A DNA stretch of 8,496 nt from Thermotogae bacterium. Lineage in GTDB: Bacteria > Thermotogota > Thermotogae > Petrotogales > Kosmotogaceae. Positions 1 through 7,468 of this stretch are shown here, in pieces. The notes under the pieces were generated by a model. It saw only the letters and a program-made list of their open reading frames with translations. It searched no databases and was not told where the DNA came from. Numbering within the stretch: the first letter of the stretch is position 1; the number at the start of each line of letters is the position of its first letter. The DNA is taken from NCBI GenBank assembly GCA_003643975.1, contig QNAR01000059.1, forward strand, positions 1 through 8,496, given 5' to 3'. The position numbers were made by a program, and so were the translations under genes.

Positions 1-2
1 AA

Positions 3-281
3 AAGCCAAAAATAGAAGAAAGTCTGGTAAAAGGGGTGGCATCTGCCCTGCAAAAAGCACCAATTAGAAATTCCGGGAGGCTTTACCTTAGTGATCTATG
101 GGCAATCACTTCGCTACCTGAAGATCTGATAATCGAAGTTCTTTCTCAAAACACCTTTGAACTTCCTGAAGGTGCCAATTGTGTGGTAGATGACAGACGC
201 AGAAAAAAAAGAATAATATATCCCAAAAACCATAAAGCCGATAATGCAGAGAATGAAAACCATGACCAGGGTGATAATTAA
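3..281 (+). CDS. Unrecognised protein, C-terminal 92 residues only (possible winged-helix fold)
   Basis: This is the 3' end of a gene that starts left of the window: the frame is open from base 3 to the TAA at 279-281. A GTG at 36 is in frame, but there is no reason to treat it as a start because the frame continues upstream of it with protein-like sequence. I do not recognise the family. The stretch LYLSDLWAITSLPEDLIIEV reads like a helix-turn-helix (helix, short turn with Leu-Pro, second helix). It is followed by FELPEGANCVVDD and a basic patch RRRKKR, which could form the wing of a winged-helix DNA- or RNA-binding domain; this is inference from pattern alone. The last ~17 residues are rich in Asn, Asp, Glu and His and look disordered. 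Its 3' end overlaps the start of the next gene by about 20 bases, so the two are probably translationally coupled. Confidence 0.6.
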   Translation, partial: KPKIEESLVKGVASALQKAPIRNSGRLYLSDLWAITSLPEDLIIEVLSQNTFELPEGANCVVDDRRRKKRIIYPKNHKADNAENENHDQGDN

Positions 282-1323
282 ACGTTGTCCTGACTATTCA
301 CAGGTAAAAGCAAAGCTACAGGAAAGTTTTGAAAGTCTGCACATTGAAAGTTTGTTTACTCGAGGCGAAAAAGTGCTATTAAAGCCCAACCTGCTCACCG
401 GGAGAAACCCTGAAGCAGGCGTTACAACACACCCTTCTTTTCTCGCTGCCGTTATAGAATTATTTCAGGACATGGGGCTGAATTTGGTGATTGGTGATAG
501 CCCTGCAAATGGCAATACCCAAAAAGCTGCTGCCAAAAGTGGCATTGAAGAGGTATGCAAAAAATACGGGGTAAAGCTTGTAACTTTCAGCGATCCTCAA
601 AAACTAAAAAACACCAATAACACGCTAAAAGAGTTCAGAGTAGCAAAGCAGGTATTGGAAGCGGATTCCTTCGTAAACTTGCCAAAGCTAAAAACACACT
701 CGCTTATGACCCTAACTCTGGCGGTGAAAAACACATTCGGCTGTATTGTAGGTTCTGAAAAACAAATTTGGCACGTAAAGGCAATTACAAGAGAACGTTT
801 TGCAAATATGCTCATTGAACTGCATAGATTGTTGAATCCAAAATTGAACATTCTCGATGGTGTAATAGGAATGCATGGAAATGGGCCTTCCAATGGAAAA
901 GTAGCGAATTACGAAATTGTGGCGGTTAGTGAGAGCGGATTTGCTCTGGATGATGCTATTGCCAGATTGTACGAGATACCAATAGAAATGGTTCCAACTA
1001 TTTTCTTTGCCAAAAAATTGGGGCTTACTCCTGCGTATGAAATACAGGGTGATTCACCGGCGGTGATTGATTTCAAGCTGCCCGATGGCATCCGGCCCAT
1101 AAACAGGCCATCTTTATTTTCAAAATTGTTGTCAAGGATTCCTACAATCGACAAGAATAAATGTGTCAATTGCGGGGAATGTGCGGAGCATTGCCCGGTT
1201 TCAGCCATTTCCGTTGCGCTAAAGAAAATCGATTACTCAAAGTGCATAAGATGCTACGTTTGCCATGAAGTCTGTCAGTATGATGCTATAAAGCTAAAGA
1301 GGAAATTGATTTTACAGGGGTGA
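262..1323 (+). CDS. DUF362 domain protein with C-terminal 2[4Fe-4S] ferredoxin domain
   Basis: About 353 residues. Residues ~1-290 match the DUF362 pattern: an N-terminal strand VIIKRCPDY, LLKPNLL near residue 40, GDSPANGNTQKAAAKSG, the signature VNLPKLKTH followed by AVKNTFG, and ILDGVIGMHGNGPSNG. Residues ~296-345 form a bacterial ferredoxin domain with two cysteine quartets: C301, C304, C307, C311 followed by Pro, and C328, C331, C334, C338 followed by Gln. Each has CxxCxxCxxxC spacing, so two [4Fe-4S] clusters are expected. There is no signal peptide or membrane segment, so it should be cytoplasmic. The biochemical role of DUF362 is not established to my knowledge; electron transfer is a reasonable inference from the clusters. 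In-frame ATGs lie at 244, 253 and 262. I chose 262 because it gives the usual short N-terminus and has GAG about ten bases upstream; the other two have no better site. The gene ends with a TGA embedded in the glpK ribosome binding site. Confidence 0.88.
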   Translation: MTRVIIKRCPDYSQVKAKLQESFESLHIESLFTRGEKVLLKPNLLTGRNPEAGVTTHPSFLAAVIELFQDMGLNLVIGDSPANGNTQKAAAKSGIEEVCKKYGVKLVTFSDPQKLKNTNNTLKEFRVAKQVLEADSFVNLPKLKTHSLMTLTLAVKNTFGCIVGSEKQIWHVKAITRERFANMLIELHRLLNPKLNILDGVIGMHGNGPSNGKVANYEIVAVSESGFALDDAIARLYEIPIEMVPTIFFAKKLGLTPAYEIQGDSPAVIDFKLPDGIRPINRPSLFSKLLSRIPTIDKNKCVNCGECAEHCPVSAISVALKKIDYSKCIRCYVCHEVCQYDAIKLKRKLILQG

Positions 1324-1324
1324 T
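1316..1324 (+). promoter_or_regulatory. Ribosome binding site of glpK overlapping the upstream stop codon
   Basis: AGGGGTGAT lies just upstream of the ATG at 1328 and contains the TGA stop (1321-1323) of the DUF362 gene. Ribosomes finishing the upstream gene would arrive directly on this site, which suggests translational coupling and supports the chosen glpK start. Confidence 0.7.
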
Positions 1325-1327
1325 TAG

Positions 1328-2788
1328 ATGGGTTACATTCTTACAATTGATCAAGGAACCAGCAGCACAAGGGCTATACTCTTTGACGAGGAACTCTATC
1401 AGGTTGCGGTGGCACAAGAGGAATTTGAGCAAATTTATCCGAAACCGGGCTGGGTAGAACATAACCCTAACGATATAGTCCTTACCGCCATGTCCTGTGT
1501 TGAAAAAGTGGTGAAAGAGTCTCGGGTTTCTTTCAAGGAAATCGAAGCCATAGGTATAACAAACCAGCGGGAAACCATTGTCGCATGGGATGCTGAAAGT
1601 GGAAAAGCGCTTTACAATGCCATAGTCTGGCAATGCAGACGCACAAGCAACCGCGCTGAAGAATTAAAGAAAACCCATGAAGAATTTATTCACTCGAAAA
1701 CAGGGTTACGTCCTGATCCTTATTTTTCGGCCACAAAAATGGAATGGCTGCTTAAGAATGTTCCGGAAATAAAAAATGCGGCAAAGCGTGGGACTCTCAA
1801 ATTTGGTACAATTGATTCCTGGCTTATTTGGAATCTCACACCAGAAAAGCTGCATATTACTGACTACTCAAATGCCTCAAGAACCATGCTATTTAACATA
1901 AGTGATCTTAACTGGGATTCAGAGTTGCTGGATTTGTTCTCAATAAAGCGAGAATTTCTGCCAAAGGTTGTGGATTCTTCCGCTCAACTCTGTCGCTCTA
2001 TTTATGGACCAATTATCGGGGGCATAGCTGGAGACCAGCAAGCATCTCTCTTTGGCCAAAGCGCTTTTAACCAGGGAGATATGAAATGTACTTATGGAAC
2101 GGGTTCATTCCTTTTGATGAACACAGGAAATGAGCCTAAGTTTTCCAAAAACGGACTTCTCACCACCATAGGGTGGAAGACAAAAAATGAAATCACCTAT
2201 GCTGTAGAAGGCTCTATATTCGCTTCTGGAGCGCTTGTTAAATGGCTAAGGGACGGGCTGGGACTAATTTCCACTGCTGAGGAAACTGAAACACTTGCAA
2301 AACAAGCAGAAAACAATGGTGGGGTATACTTTTCTGGTGCTCTTGCCGGGTTGGGGGCACCTTATTGGGATTCAACCGCTCGCGGGCTATTCATAGGTCT
2401 TACCCGTGGAACAACCAAAGCCCATATAGTAAGGGCTATCTTAGAATATGTGGCTTTTAGAACTAGAGACATAATAGAACTTATGGAAAAGGAAACGGGG
2501 ATTAAAATAAAGCGTTTGCTGGTAGATGGCGGTATGACACGAAATAATTTCCTTATGGACTTACAGTCAAGGGTACTGGGTATTCCCGTAGATAGGTCCA
2601 TGATCAAGGAAACAACCGCTCTTGGTGCCGCCATGTTGGCCGGAATGGCTGTGGGACTTTGGGACAAAACATTGCTAAAAAACAAAAGAAAAACGGAAGT
2701 TGTTTTCACGCCGAAGGGTCGAGAAATGGAGGAAGAATATCACAGGTGGAAAGAAGCGATAAAAAGATCTATGAACTGGGAAACGTAA
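1328..2788 (+). CDS. glpK: Glycerol kinase
   Basis: Phosphorylates glycerol with ATP to sn-glycerol 3-phosphate in the cytoplasm, the entry step of glycerol use. The 486 residues cover the whole FGGY kinase fold, slightly shorter than the ~500 of E. coli GlpK. Visible signatures are DQGTSSTRAI at the N-terminus, WVEHNPNDI, ITNQRET with R81 and E82 (E. coli R83/E84, glycerol binding), DPYFSATK, TDYSNASRTMLFNI, GIAGDQQASLFGQ with the catalytic-base Asp at 236, YGTGSFLLMNTG, LGAPYWD and VDGGMTRNNFLM. These separate it clearly from xylulose and other sugar kinases. Between the SS at ~218 and GIAGD it lacks the Gly/Lys-rich loop that binds fructose 1,6-bisphosphate in the E. coli enzyme. It also lacks the histidine that HPr phosphorylates in Gram-positive GlpK. 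No glycerol facilitator or glycerol-3-phosphate dehydrogenase lies in the window. The end overlaps tsaE by about 43 bases. Confidence 0.97.
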   Translation: MGYILTIDQGTSSTRAILFDEELYQVAVAQEEFEQIYPKPGWVEHNPNDIVLTAMSCVEKVVKESRVSFKEIEAIGITNQRETIVAWDAESGKALYNAIVWQCRRTSNRAEELKKTHEEFIHSKTGLRPDPYFSATKMEWLLKNVPEIKNAAKRGTLKFGTIDSWLIWNLTPEKLHITDYSNASRTMLFNISDLNWDSELLDLFSIKREFLPKVVDSSAQLCRSIYGPIIGGIAGDQQASLFGQSAFNQGDMKCTYGTGSFLLMNTGNEPKFSKNGLLTTIGWKTKNEITYAVEGSIFASGALVKWLRDGLGLISTAEETETLAKQAENNGGVYFSGALAGLGAPYWDSTARGLFIGLTRGTTKAHIVRAILEYVAFRTRDIIELMEKETGIKIKRLLVDGGMTRNNFLMDLQSRVLGIPVDRSMIKETTALGAAMLAGMAVGLWDKTLLKNKRKTEVVFTPKGREMEEEYHRWKEAIKRSMNWET

Positions 2789-3270
2789 ACGAAAAGACTC
2801 TGAAAAGAATCGGCAGGCTTTTAGGCCTGAAGCTTGAAGGTGGAGAAACGCTATTGCTTTACGGAAATCTCGGGACAGGCAAAACCACATTTGTAAAAGG
2901 ACTCGCTGAAGGTCTTGGTATTGCCCCGGATTATGTTAGAAGTCCTACTTTTACGCTCATAAACATGTATCCTGGTTCTCAATTACAGCTTGTTCATGCG
3001 GATTTTTACAGATTGGAAAACGAGGATGAAATAGCAGAGCTGGGACTTGATGAGCTGTTGGATAAAAATTCGGTTCTTGCCGTTGAGTGGCCCGAGAAAC
3101 TAAGGTGGCAAAGAACCGAAACCTTGAAAATTCGTCTATATTATGAACACGAATCGAAAAGAAGATTAAAAATGGAAACTCAATCGGAAAAATTCAGCCA
3201 TATCTTGACGGAGATTCTTTCGAATCTTGAAAAGGACAAAGACATAACTCATAGCACCGATAGGAGGTGA
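2746..3270 (+). CDS. tsaE: tRNA threonylcarbamoyladenosine (t6A37) biosynthesis ATPase TsaE
   Basis: TsaE (YjeE) is the ATPase that works with TsaB and TsaD to transfer threonylcarbamoyl from its AMP adduct to A37 of ANN-decoding tRNAs. With the GTG at 2746 the protein is 174 residues. The Walker A motif GNLGTGKTT is at 40-48, the conserved SPTFTL at 66-71, VHADFYRLENEDE from 83 and VEWPEKL at 113-119, in the order expected for the family. The frame stays open upstream to an ATG at 2659. That longer form would add 29 residues (MGQNIAKKQKKNGS and so on) that only mirror the glpK 3' end in another frame, so I reject it. GTG 2746 has GGAGGAAG at 2728-2735, a rather long spacing, so the start is the weak point. 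The C-terminal ~35 residues (KRRLKMETQ onward) are a charged, probably helical extension beyond the core domain. No tsaB, tsaC or tsaD is present here. Confidence 0.93.
   Translation: MERSDKKIYELGNVNEKTLKRIGRLLGLKLEGGETLLLYGNLGTGKTTFVKGLAEGLGIAPDYVRSPTFTLINMYPGSQLQLVHADFYRLENEDEIAELGLDELLDKNSVLAVEWPEKLRWQRTETLKIRLYYEHESKRRLKMETQSEKFSHILTEILSNLEKDKDITHSTDRR
3262..3270 (+). promoter_or_regulatory. Very strong ribosome binding site for lon
   Basis: AGGAGGTGA is a near-perfect complement to the 3' end of 16S rRNA, four bases before the GTG at 3275. Its last three bases are the TGA stop of tsaE. This fixes the lon start at GTG 3275 and suggests high or coupled translation of lon. Confidence 0.8.
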
Positions 3271-3274
3271 AAAC

Positions 3275-5632
3275 GTGGGTCAAAAATTCCAGATACTCGA
3301 AGAAGCTGCAAGTGGCTCGGATAAGAAAGTGGCTATACCCAAAATCTTACCTGCCATAGCTACAAGAACGAATATGCTTATATATCCATCCGCAGTGATG
3401 CCGTTGTATGTAGGGCGCGAAAAATCACTGACAGCTCTGGAAGAATCCATCGCTAAATTCAATCAGCTGCTTTTTTTGGTCTCACAAAAAGATATAAAAA
3501 CCGAAAACCCATCAGTCGAAGACCTGTACAAGGTCGGTACAGTGGTGAAGATTGTTCAGCTCATGAAAATGCCTGATGGTAACTACAAGATATTAGTTGA
3601 AGGGCTGGTACGGGCAAAGGCTGTGGAAGTTATAGAGCATGAAAGGGCTTTCATGTTCAAGGTTGAAGTTATGAAGCCCAGATACAAGGCCACAAAAACC
3701 CTTGAAGCCCTTATAAGGAAAGTAAGAGAGCTCGCTTTGAAATACGTGAACCTTAGCAGGCGCTTTCCTGATGAAGCAACATTGGCATTGGACGACACCT
3801 CAAACCCGGATAAATTCGCTGATTTTGTAGCTTCCCTGTTACCTTTGAAACTCGAAGAAAAGCAGGCATTGCTCGAAGAAACCTCACCGAGAAAGAGACT
3901 TGAACTGCTCATGGAGCTTCTTACCAGAGAAGTGGAAATACTATCTCTTGAAGAAGAACTTGAGCGGAGGGTAAAAGAAAAAATCGAACAGAATCAAAAA
4001 GAATACTATCTCAGAGAGAAAATGAGAGCCATTCAGGAAGAACTCGAAGGGGAAGAAGACACAGAGGTAAGAGAACTCAAAGAGATGCTCTCCAGTAAAA
4101 AATACCCAAAAGAAGTAATAGAGAAAGCTGAACAGGAGATCGCAAGGCTGGAGAAGATGTCACCTTACTCAGCCGAGGCCACCGTTATAAGAACCTATCT
4201 TGATTGGATATTGAACCTTCCCTGGTACGAAGAAACAGGCGATAATATAGACATCTTAAAAGTTAGGGAATTTCTCGATAAAAATCACTATGGCCTTGTG
4301 GATGTTAAAGAGCGTATTCTCGAATTTTTGGCAGCCAGAAAATTTTCAGAAAATCTGAGAGCACCTATACTCTGCCTTGTAGGTCCTCCTGGCGTTGGAA
4401 AAACCTCTCTTGGAAGATCTATAGCAGAGTCTATGGGCAGGAAATTCGGCAGAATCTCTCTCGGCGGCATGCGTGACGAAGCAGAAATCAGAGGCCACCG
4501 CAGAACGTATGTGGGTGCTTTACCGGGAAGAATCATACAGACGATACGTAAGCTTGGCGTAAAGAATCCCGTATTAGTGCTTGATGAAGTGGATAAAATG
4601 GGCATTAGCTTTCAAGGAGATCCAGCCTCAGCTTTGCTTGAGGTACTTGACCCTGAGCAAAACAGTAGCTTTACAGACCACTTCCTTGAACTGCCTTTCG
4701 ATCTATCAAAAGTGCTCTTTGTAACGACAGCAAACGTGCTTTACACCATACCACCTGCCTTGTTAGACAGGATGGAAGTGATCGAGATCGCTGGCTACAC
4801 CGATACCGAAAAATTACACATCGCCAAAGATTATATTCTTCCTAAGCTTTATGAAGAGTACTCTTTGAACAACAAAAAAGTAAGCATCACCCAGAGCGCC
4901 ATAAAGAGAATTATACGCGAATACACCAGGGAAGCTGGCGTTAGAAAACTCGACAGAAATCTTGCAAAGGTTATAAGGCGGTCAGCATTGAGACTTTCAG
5001 AAGGCGCTAAAAATGTGAAAGTTAGCATAAAAAACCTTGAAGACTTCCTTGGAGTTCCGAGGTTCACCGACAGTGATTTCAGGAAAAAACCTGAAATCGG
5101 AGTGGTTACTGGTCTTGCCTGGACAGCTGTTGGCGGTGAAATAATGTATATAGAAGTCCTACCCGTTCCCGGAGGAAAGGGTAAATTCATTACCACCGGC
5201 CAGCTTGGAGACGTGATGAAAGAATCCGCACAAATAGCCCTTAGCCTTGCGCGGAAACAATGCAATAAAAAGGAGTACTCCAAGTTCTTTGAAAGTACGG
5301 ATTTCCATATACATGTGCCCGAAGGTGCTGTTCCTAAGGATGGACCATCGGCGGGAATAACATTGTTAACCGCTATAATCTCGGCGGTAACTAAGCAGCC
5401 AGTGAGACATGATATTGCTATGACAGGTGAAATAACGCTCAGAGGGAAAGTTCTCCCAATTGGTGGCTTGAAGGAAAAGCTCATGGCTGCATACAGAGCC
5501 GGTATAAAAACCGTCATATTGCCCAAAGCCAATAAAAAAGATCTAGAAAAAGTCCCGGATGAAATAAAAAAGGCTTTGAATTTTGTCTTTGTGGATGAAG
5601 TAGGCGAAGTGCTCAAGGAGGCACTGATTTAA
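3275..5632 (+). CDS. lon: ATP-dependent protease Lon (LonA type)
   Basis: A soluble hexameric AAA+ serine protease that degrades misfolded and short-lived regulatory proteins. The 785 residues have the full LonA layout. The N-terminal substrate-recognition (LAN) domain spans ~20-215 and includes MPLYVGREKS. A long charged coiled-coil covers ~215-285 (many EE/KEK repeats). The AAA+ domain has Walker A GPPGVGKT at 370-377, Walker B VLVLDEVD at 433-440 (D437, E438), a sensor segment VTTANV and LLDRMEVIEIAGYT. The small helical domain carries REYTREAGVRKLDR. The protease domain contains PKDGPSAG with catalytic Ser692 and GGLKEKL with catalytic Lys735, 43 residues apart as in E. coli (S679/K722). 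It lacks a membrane anchor, so it is not the LonB type. The start is a GTG with an excellent ribosome binding site. No CIRCE-type heat-shock operator is visible upstream. engB follows directly. Confidence 0.98.
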   Translation: MGQKFQILEEAASGSDKKVAIPKILPAIATRTNMLIYPSAVMPLYVGREKSLTALEESIAKFNQLLFLVSQKDIKTENPSVEDLYKVGTVVKIVQLMKMPDGNYKILVEGLVRAKAVEVIEHERAFMFKVEVMKPRYKATKTLEALIRKVRELALKYVNLSRRFPDEATLALDDTSNPDKFADFVASLLPLKLEEKQALLEETSPRKRLELLMELLTREVEILSLEEELERRVKEKIEQNQKEYYLREKMRAIQEELEGEEDTEVRELKEMLSSKKYPKEVIEKAEQEIARLEKMSPYSAEATVIRTYLDWILNLPWYEETGDNIDILKVREFLDKNHYGLVDVKERILEFLAARKFSENLRAPILCLVGPPGVGKTSLGRSIAESMGRKFGRISLGGMRDEAEIRGHRRTYVGALPGRIIQTIRKLGVKNPVLVLDEVDKMGISFQGDPASALLEVLDPEQNSSFTDHFLELPFDLSKVLFVTTANVLYTIPPALLDRMEVIEIAGYTDTEKLHIAKDYILPKLYEEYSLNNKKVSITQSAIKRIIREYTREAGVRKLDRNLAKVIRRSALRLSEGAKNVKVSIKNLEDFLGVPRFTDSDFRKKPEIGVVTGLAWTAVGGEIMYIEVLPVPGGKGKFITTGQLGDVMKESAQIALSLARKQCNKKEYSKFFESTDFHIHVPEGAVPKDGPSAGITLLTAIISAVTKQPVRHDIAMTGEITLRGKVLPIGGLKEKLMAAYRAGIKTVILPKANKKDLEKVPDEIKKALNFVFVDEVGEVLKEALI
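5615..5621 (+). promoter_or_regulatory. Ribosome binding site of engB inside the lon 3' end
   Basis: AAGGAGG lies eleven bases before the GTG at 5633, within the last codons of lon. It supports the GTG start, which follows the lon TAA (5630-5632) with no intervening base. Confidence 0.6.
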
Positions 5633-6202
5633 GTGCTCATAAAATCCGTTGAACTGTACAAAACAGCTTTCAAACCTGGAGATTATCCAGAACCTAAAGG
5701 ACGTGAAATAGCCTTCGCTGGAAGGTCAAATGTGGGAAAATCCACCCTCCTGAATGCTATATTCAGGAGGAGGCTTGCCCACACTAGTTCGACTCCCGGA
5801 AAGACGAGATCGGTAAATTTTTACCTGATCAATTCAAAGCACTTCTTTGTAGATCTGCCGGGTTATGGCTATGCGAAAGCTTCCCATCAGGAAATCAAGC
5901 GCTGGCAGGCATTGATCACAGATTACTTCGAGTCCAGGCCTCATTTGAATCTTGTTGTATTACTGTTAGATTCAAGGCACAACCTTCAGAAGAAAGATCT
6001 GGAAATGCTTCAATGGCTCCAGTATTATTCCATTCCCTTTGTTGCTGTGCTGACAAAAGCGGATAAGCTCTCAGGCAATCAACTTACAAAGATGGTAAAC
6101 AGCTTTAAAGAAGAGCTCGGTCCCTGGGGTTCTCCGCTTATCTTTCCTGTTTCAGCTAAAACAAGAAAGGGAATCTCGGAGCTGTTGAATATACTTCTTT
6201 AA
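5633..6202 (+). CDS. engB: Ribosome biogenesis GTPase EngB/YsxC
   Basis: An essential-type TRAFAC GTPase needed for late assembly of the 50S ribosomal subunit in the cytoplasm. At 189 residues it has the normal size for a single G domain without extra fusions. All G motifs are visible: G1 GRSNVGKST at 30-38, G2 STPGKTRSVNFY around 53-64, G3 DLPGYG at 74-79, G4 TKAD at 141-144 and G5 SAK at 174-176. DLPGYGYAKAS and the PGKT G2 are diagnostic for EngB as against Era or EngA. The start is a GTG immediately after the lon stop codon. The lon-engB order is also found in Bacillus subtilis (lonA-ysxC), so the pair appears to be an old gene neighbourhood. Confidence 0.97.
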   Translation: MLIKSVELYKTAFKPGDYPEPKGREIAFAGRSNVGKSTLLNAIFRRRLAHTSSTPGKTRSVNFYLINSKHFFVDLPGYGYAKASHQEIKRWQALITDYFESRPHLNLVVLLLDSRHNLQKKDLEMLQWLQYYSIPFVAVLTKADKLSGNQLTKMVNSFKEELGPWGSPLIFPVSAKTRKGISELLNILL

Positions 6203-6222
6203 AATTAACCGTTTTTTTGTGC

Positions 6223-6227
6223 GGAGG
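6223..6227 (+). promoter_or_regulatory. Ribosome binding site deciding a TTG start for the transporter gene
   Basis: GGAGG stands eight bases before TTG at 6236, in the 33-base gap after engB. No ATG or GTG in frame lies nearby at a better distance; the next Met codon is far inside the coding region (residue 70, after the conserved loop GIIADLYGRR). The TTG start is therefore well supported. Confidence 0.65.
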
Positions 6228-6235
6228 CGGAGAAT

Positions 6236-7468
6236 TTGAATAAAGATACACAGTTTGTGAGATTTGCAAGCTATGGCTTCCTGAAGAATCTAAGATTCTT
6301 TGAGCCCTTTATCGTGCTCTTTTTTAGAGAACAGGGGCTTTCTTTTTTGCAGATAGGTACACTTTTTTCTGTGAGAGAAATTGCCATAAATTTCTTTGAA
6401 CTTCCTACCGGGATAATCGCTGACCTTTATGGCAGGCGCATTTCCATGGTTCTCTCAATGGTTTCATACATCATATCCTTTCTCTGCTTCTACTTTTTTC
6501 CTAACTTCTACCTGTATATCGGCTCTATGGTGTTATTCGCTCTTGGAGAGGCTTTCAGAACAGGAACACACAAGGCGATGATATTAGAATATCTACGCCT
6601 TACGGGCCAGGAGGATAAAAAAATCGAATACTATGGCGCTACAAGATCTTTCTCTCAGCTGGGCTCTGCGATAAACTCTCTCATAGCAGCAGCTTTGGTG
6701 TTTTACAGCGGAACATATAAAATGGTCTTCCTCGTCGCTGTTATTCCTTATATTTTAAACCTTTTGAACCTCGCCACCTATCCTAAAACCCTCGATGGGG
6801 ATATTAAGAAAACTTCCAAAAAAGAATCCATGAAAGCCTTTTTCCAGATATTTAGAAGCCGCTATTCGCTCAAAGGGTTGTTCAACTCTGCTTTCTTCGA
6901 CTCTTTTTATAAAACGGTAAAAGAATACCTTCAGCCCATTCTCGAAAGTACAGCTCTGGCACTGCCGTTTTTTACGTTCCTTTCAGCTCAGAAGCGCACA
7001 TCTATCGTCGTAGGGGTGGTGTACTTTGTATTGTATTTGCTCACAAGTTACGCTTCAAAAAGCTCCTGGAAAATAGCGAAGCTTTTTGGAGGCAAAGAAA
7101 GGGCTCTCAATATCACCTATGTGTTTGGTGCTTTTGCGATAATCTTAGCAGGGGTTTTCAATAGCGGTATGCTGAGAATCGTATCCGTACTGCTTTTTAT
7201 TGCACTATTCGTCATTGAAAACGCAAGGCGTCCCATGAACATAGCTTATCTAAGCGACACTATTGCACATACCACCATGGCTTCAGGGCTTTCAGCCGAA
7301 TCGCAACTAAAAACCCTAATAGGAGCTGCTCTTGCCCCTATACTGGGGTTCCTGGCAGATAAATTCGGTGTGGGCATGGCTTTGGCCATAATGGGCCTTG
7401 GAATGCTGTCACTGTATATTCCTGCAAAGCTAAAAAGAGTTGATAATCAATCTATCAGTAGTGCATAA
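6236..7468 (+). CDS. Major facilitator superfamily transporter, substrate unknown
   Basis: A 410-residue integral membrane protein with roughly 10-12 hydrophobic segments. The first six lie in ~22-185, then there is a basic cytoplasmic loop (KKTSKKESMK, ~190-200), and the second half extends to ~400. The MFS loop 2-3 signature is clear as FELPTGIIADLYGRR (residues ~55-69), and a degenerate copy, GFLADKFGVG, lies near 373-382 in the C-terminal half, as expected from the internal duplication of the fold. The segment GEAFRTGTHKAM after segment 4 resembles MFS members usually annotated as drug or macrolide efflux proteins. The substrate cannot be read from sequence, so efflux is only a suggestion. 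It starts at TTG with a good GGAGG site, 33 bases after engB, and is probably the last gene of the plus-strand operon. Its 3' end overlaps the convergent HAD gene by 22 bases. Confidence 0.85.
   Translation: MNKDTQFVRFASYGFLKNLRFFEPFIVLFFREQGLSFLQIGTLFSVREIAINFFELPTGIIADLYGRRISMVLSMVSYIISFLCFYFFPNFYLYIGSMVLFALGEAFRTGTHKAMILEYLRLTGQEDKKIEYYGATRSFSQLGSAINSLIAAALVFYSGTYKMVFLVAVIPYILNLLNLATYPKTLDGDIKKTSKKESMKAFFQIFRSRYSLKGLFNSAFFDSFYKTVKEYLQPILESTALALPFFTFLSAQKRTSIVVGVVYFVLYLLTSYASKSSWKIAKLFGGKERALNITYVFGAFAIILAGVFNSGMLRIVSVLLFIALFVIENARRPMNIAYLSDTIAHTTMASGLSAESQLKTLIGAALAPILGFLADKFGVGMALAIMGLGMLSLYIPAKLKRVDNQSISSA

Noticed and set aside
36..281. GTG 36 as the true start of an 81-residue protein
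   Set aside because: The frame is open to the left edge with protein-like sequence before the GTG, so a gene cut by the window boundary is simpler.
597..1633. Open frames of 98-115 codons on the minus strand under the DUF362 and glpK genes
   Set aside because: They are antisense shadows of clearly coding sequence with no family resemblance.
2659..2745. N-terminal extension of TsaE from ATG 2659
   Set aside because: The added 29 residues only re-read the glpK 3' end in another frame and have no counterpart in TsaE proteins, which start close to the KIYELGNVNEKT-like segment.
3200..3274. A heat-shock promoter or CIRCE operator before lon
   Set aside because: TTGACG and TTGAAA occur in the tsaE 3' end but no -10 box stands at a proper distance, and no CIRCE inverted repeat is present.
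4849..5616. Long (255-codon) open frame on the minus strand opposite the lon protease domain
   Set aside because: It lies wholly inside lon, is low-complexity in Ser/Phe/Leu as antisense frames of coding DNA often are, and has no recognisable motif.
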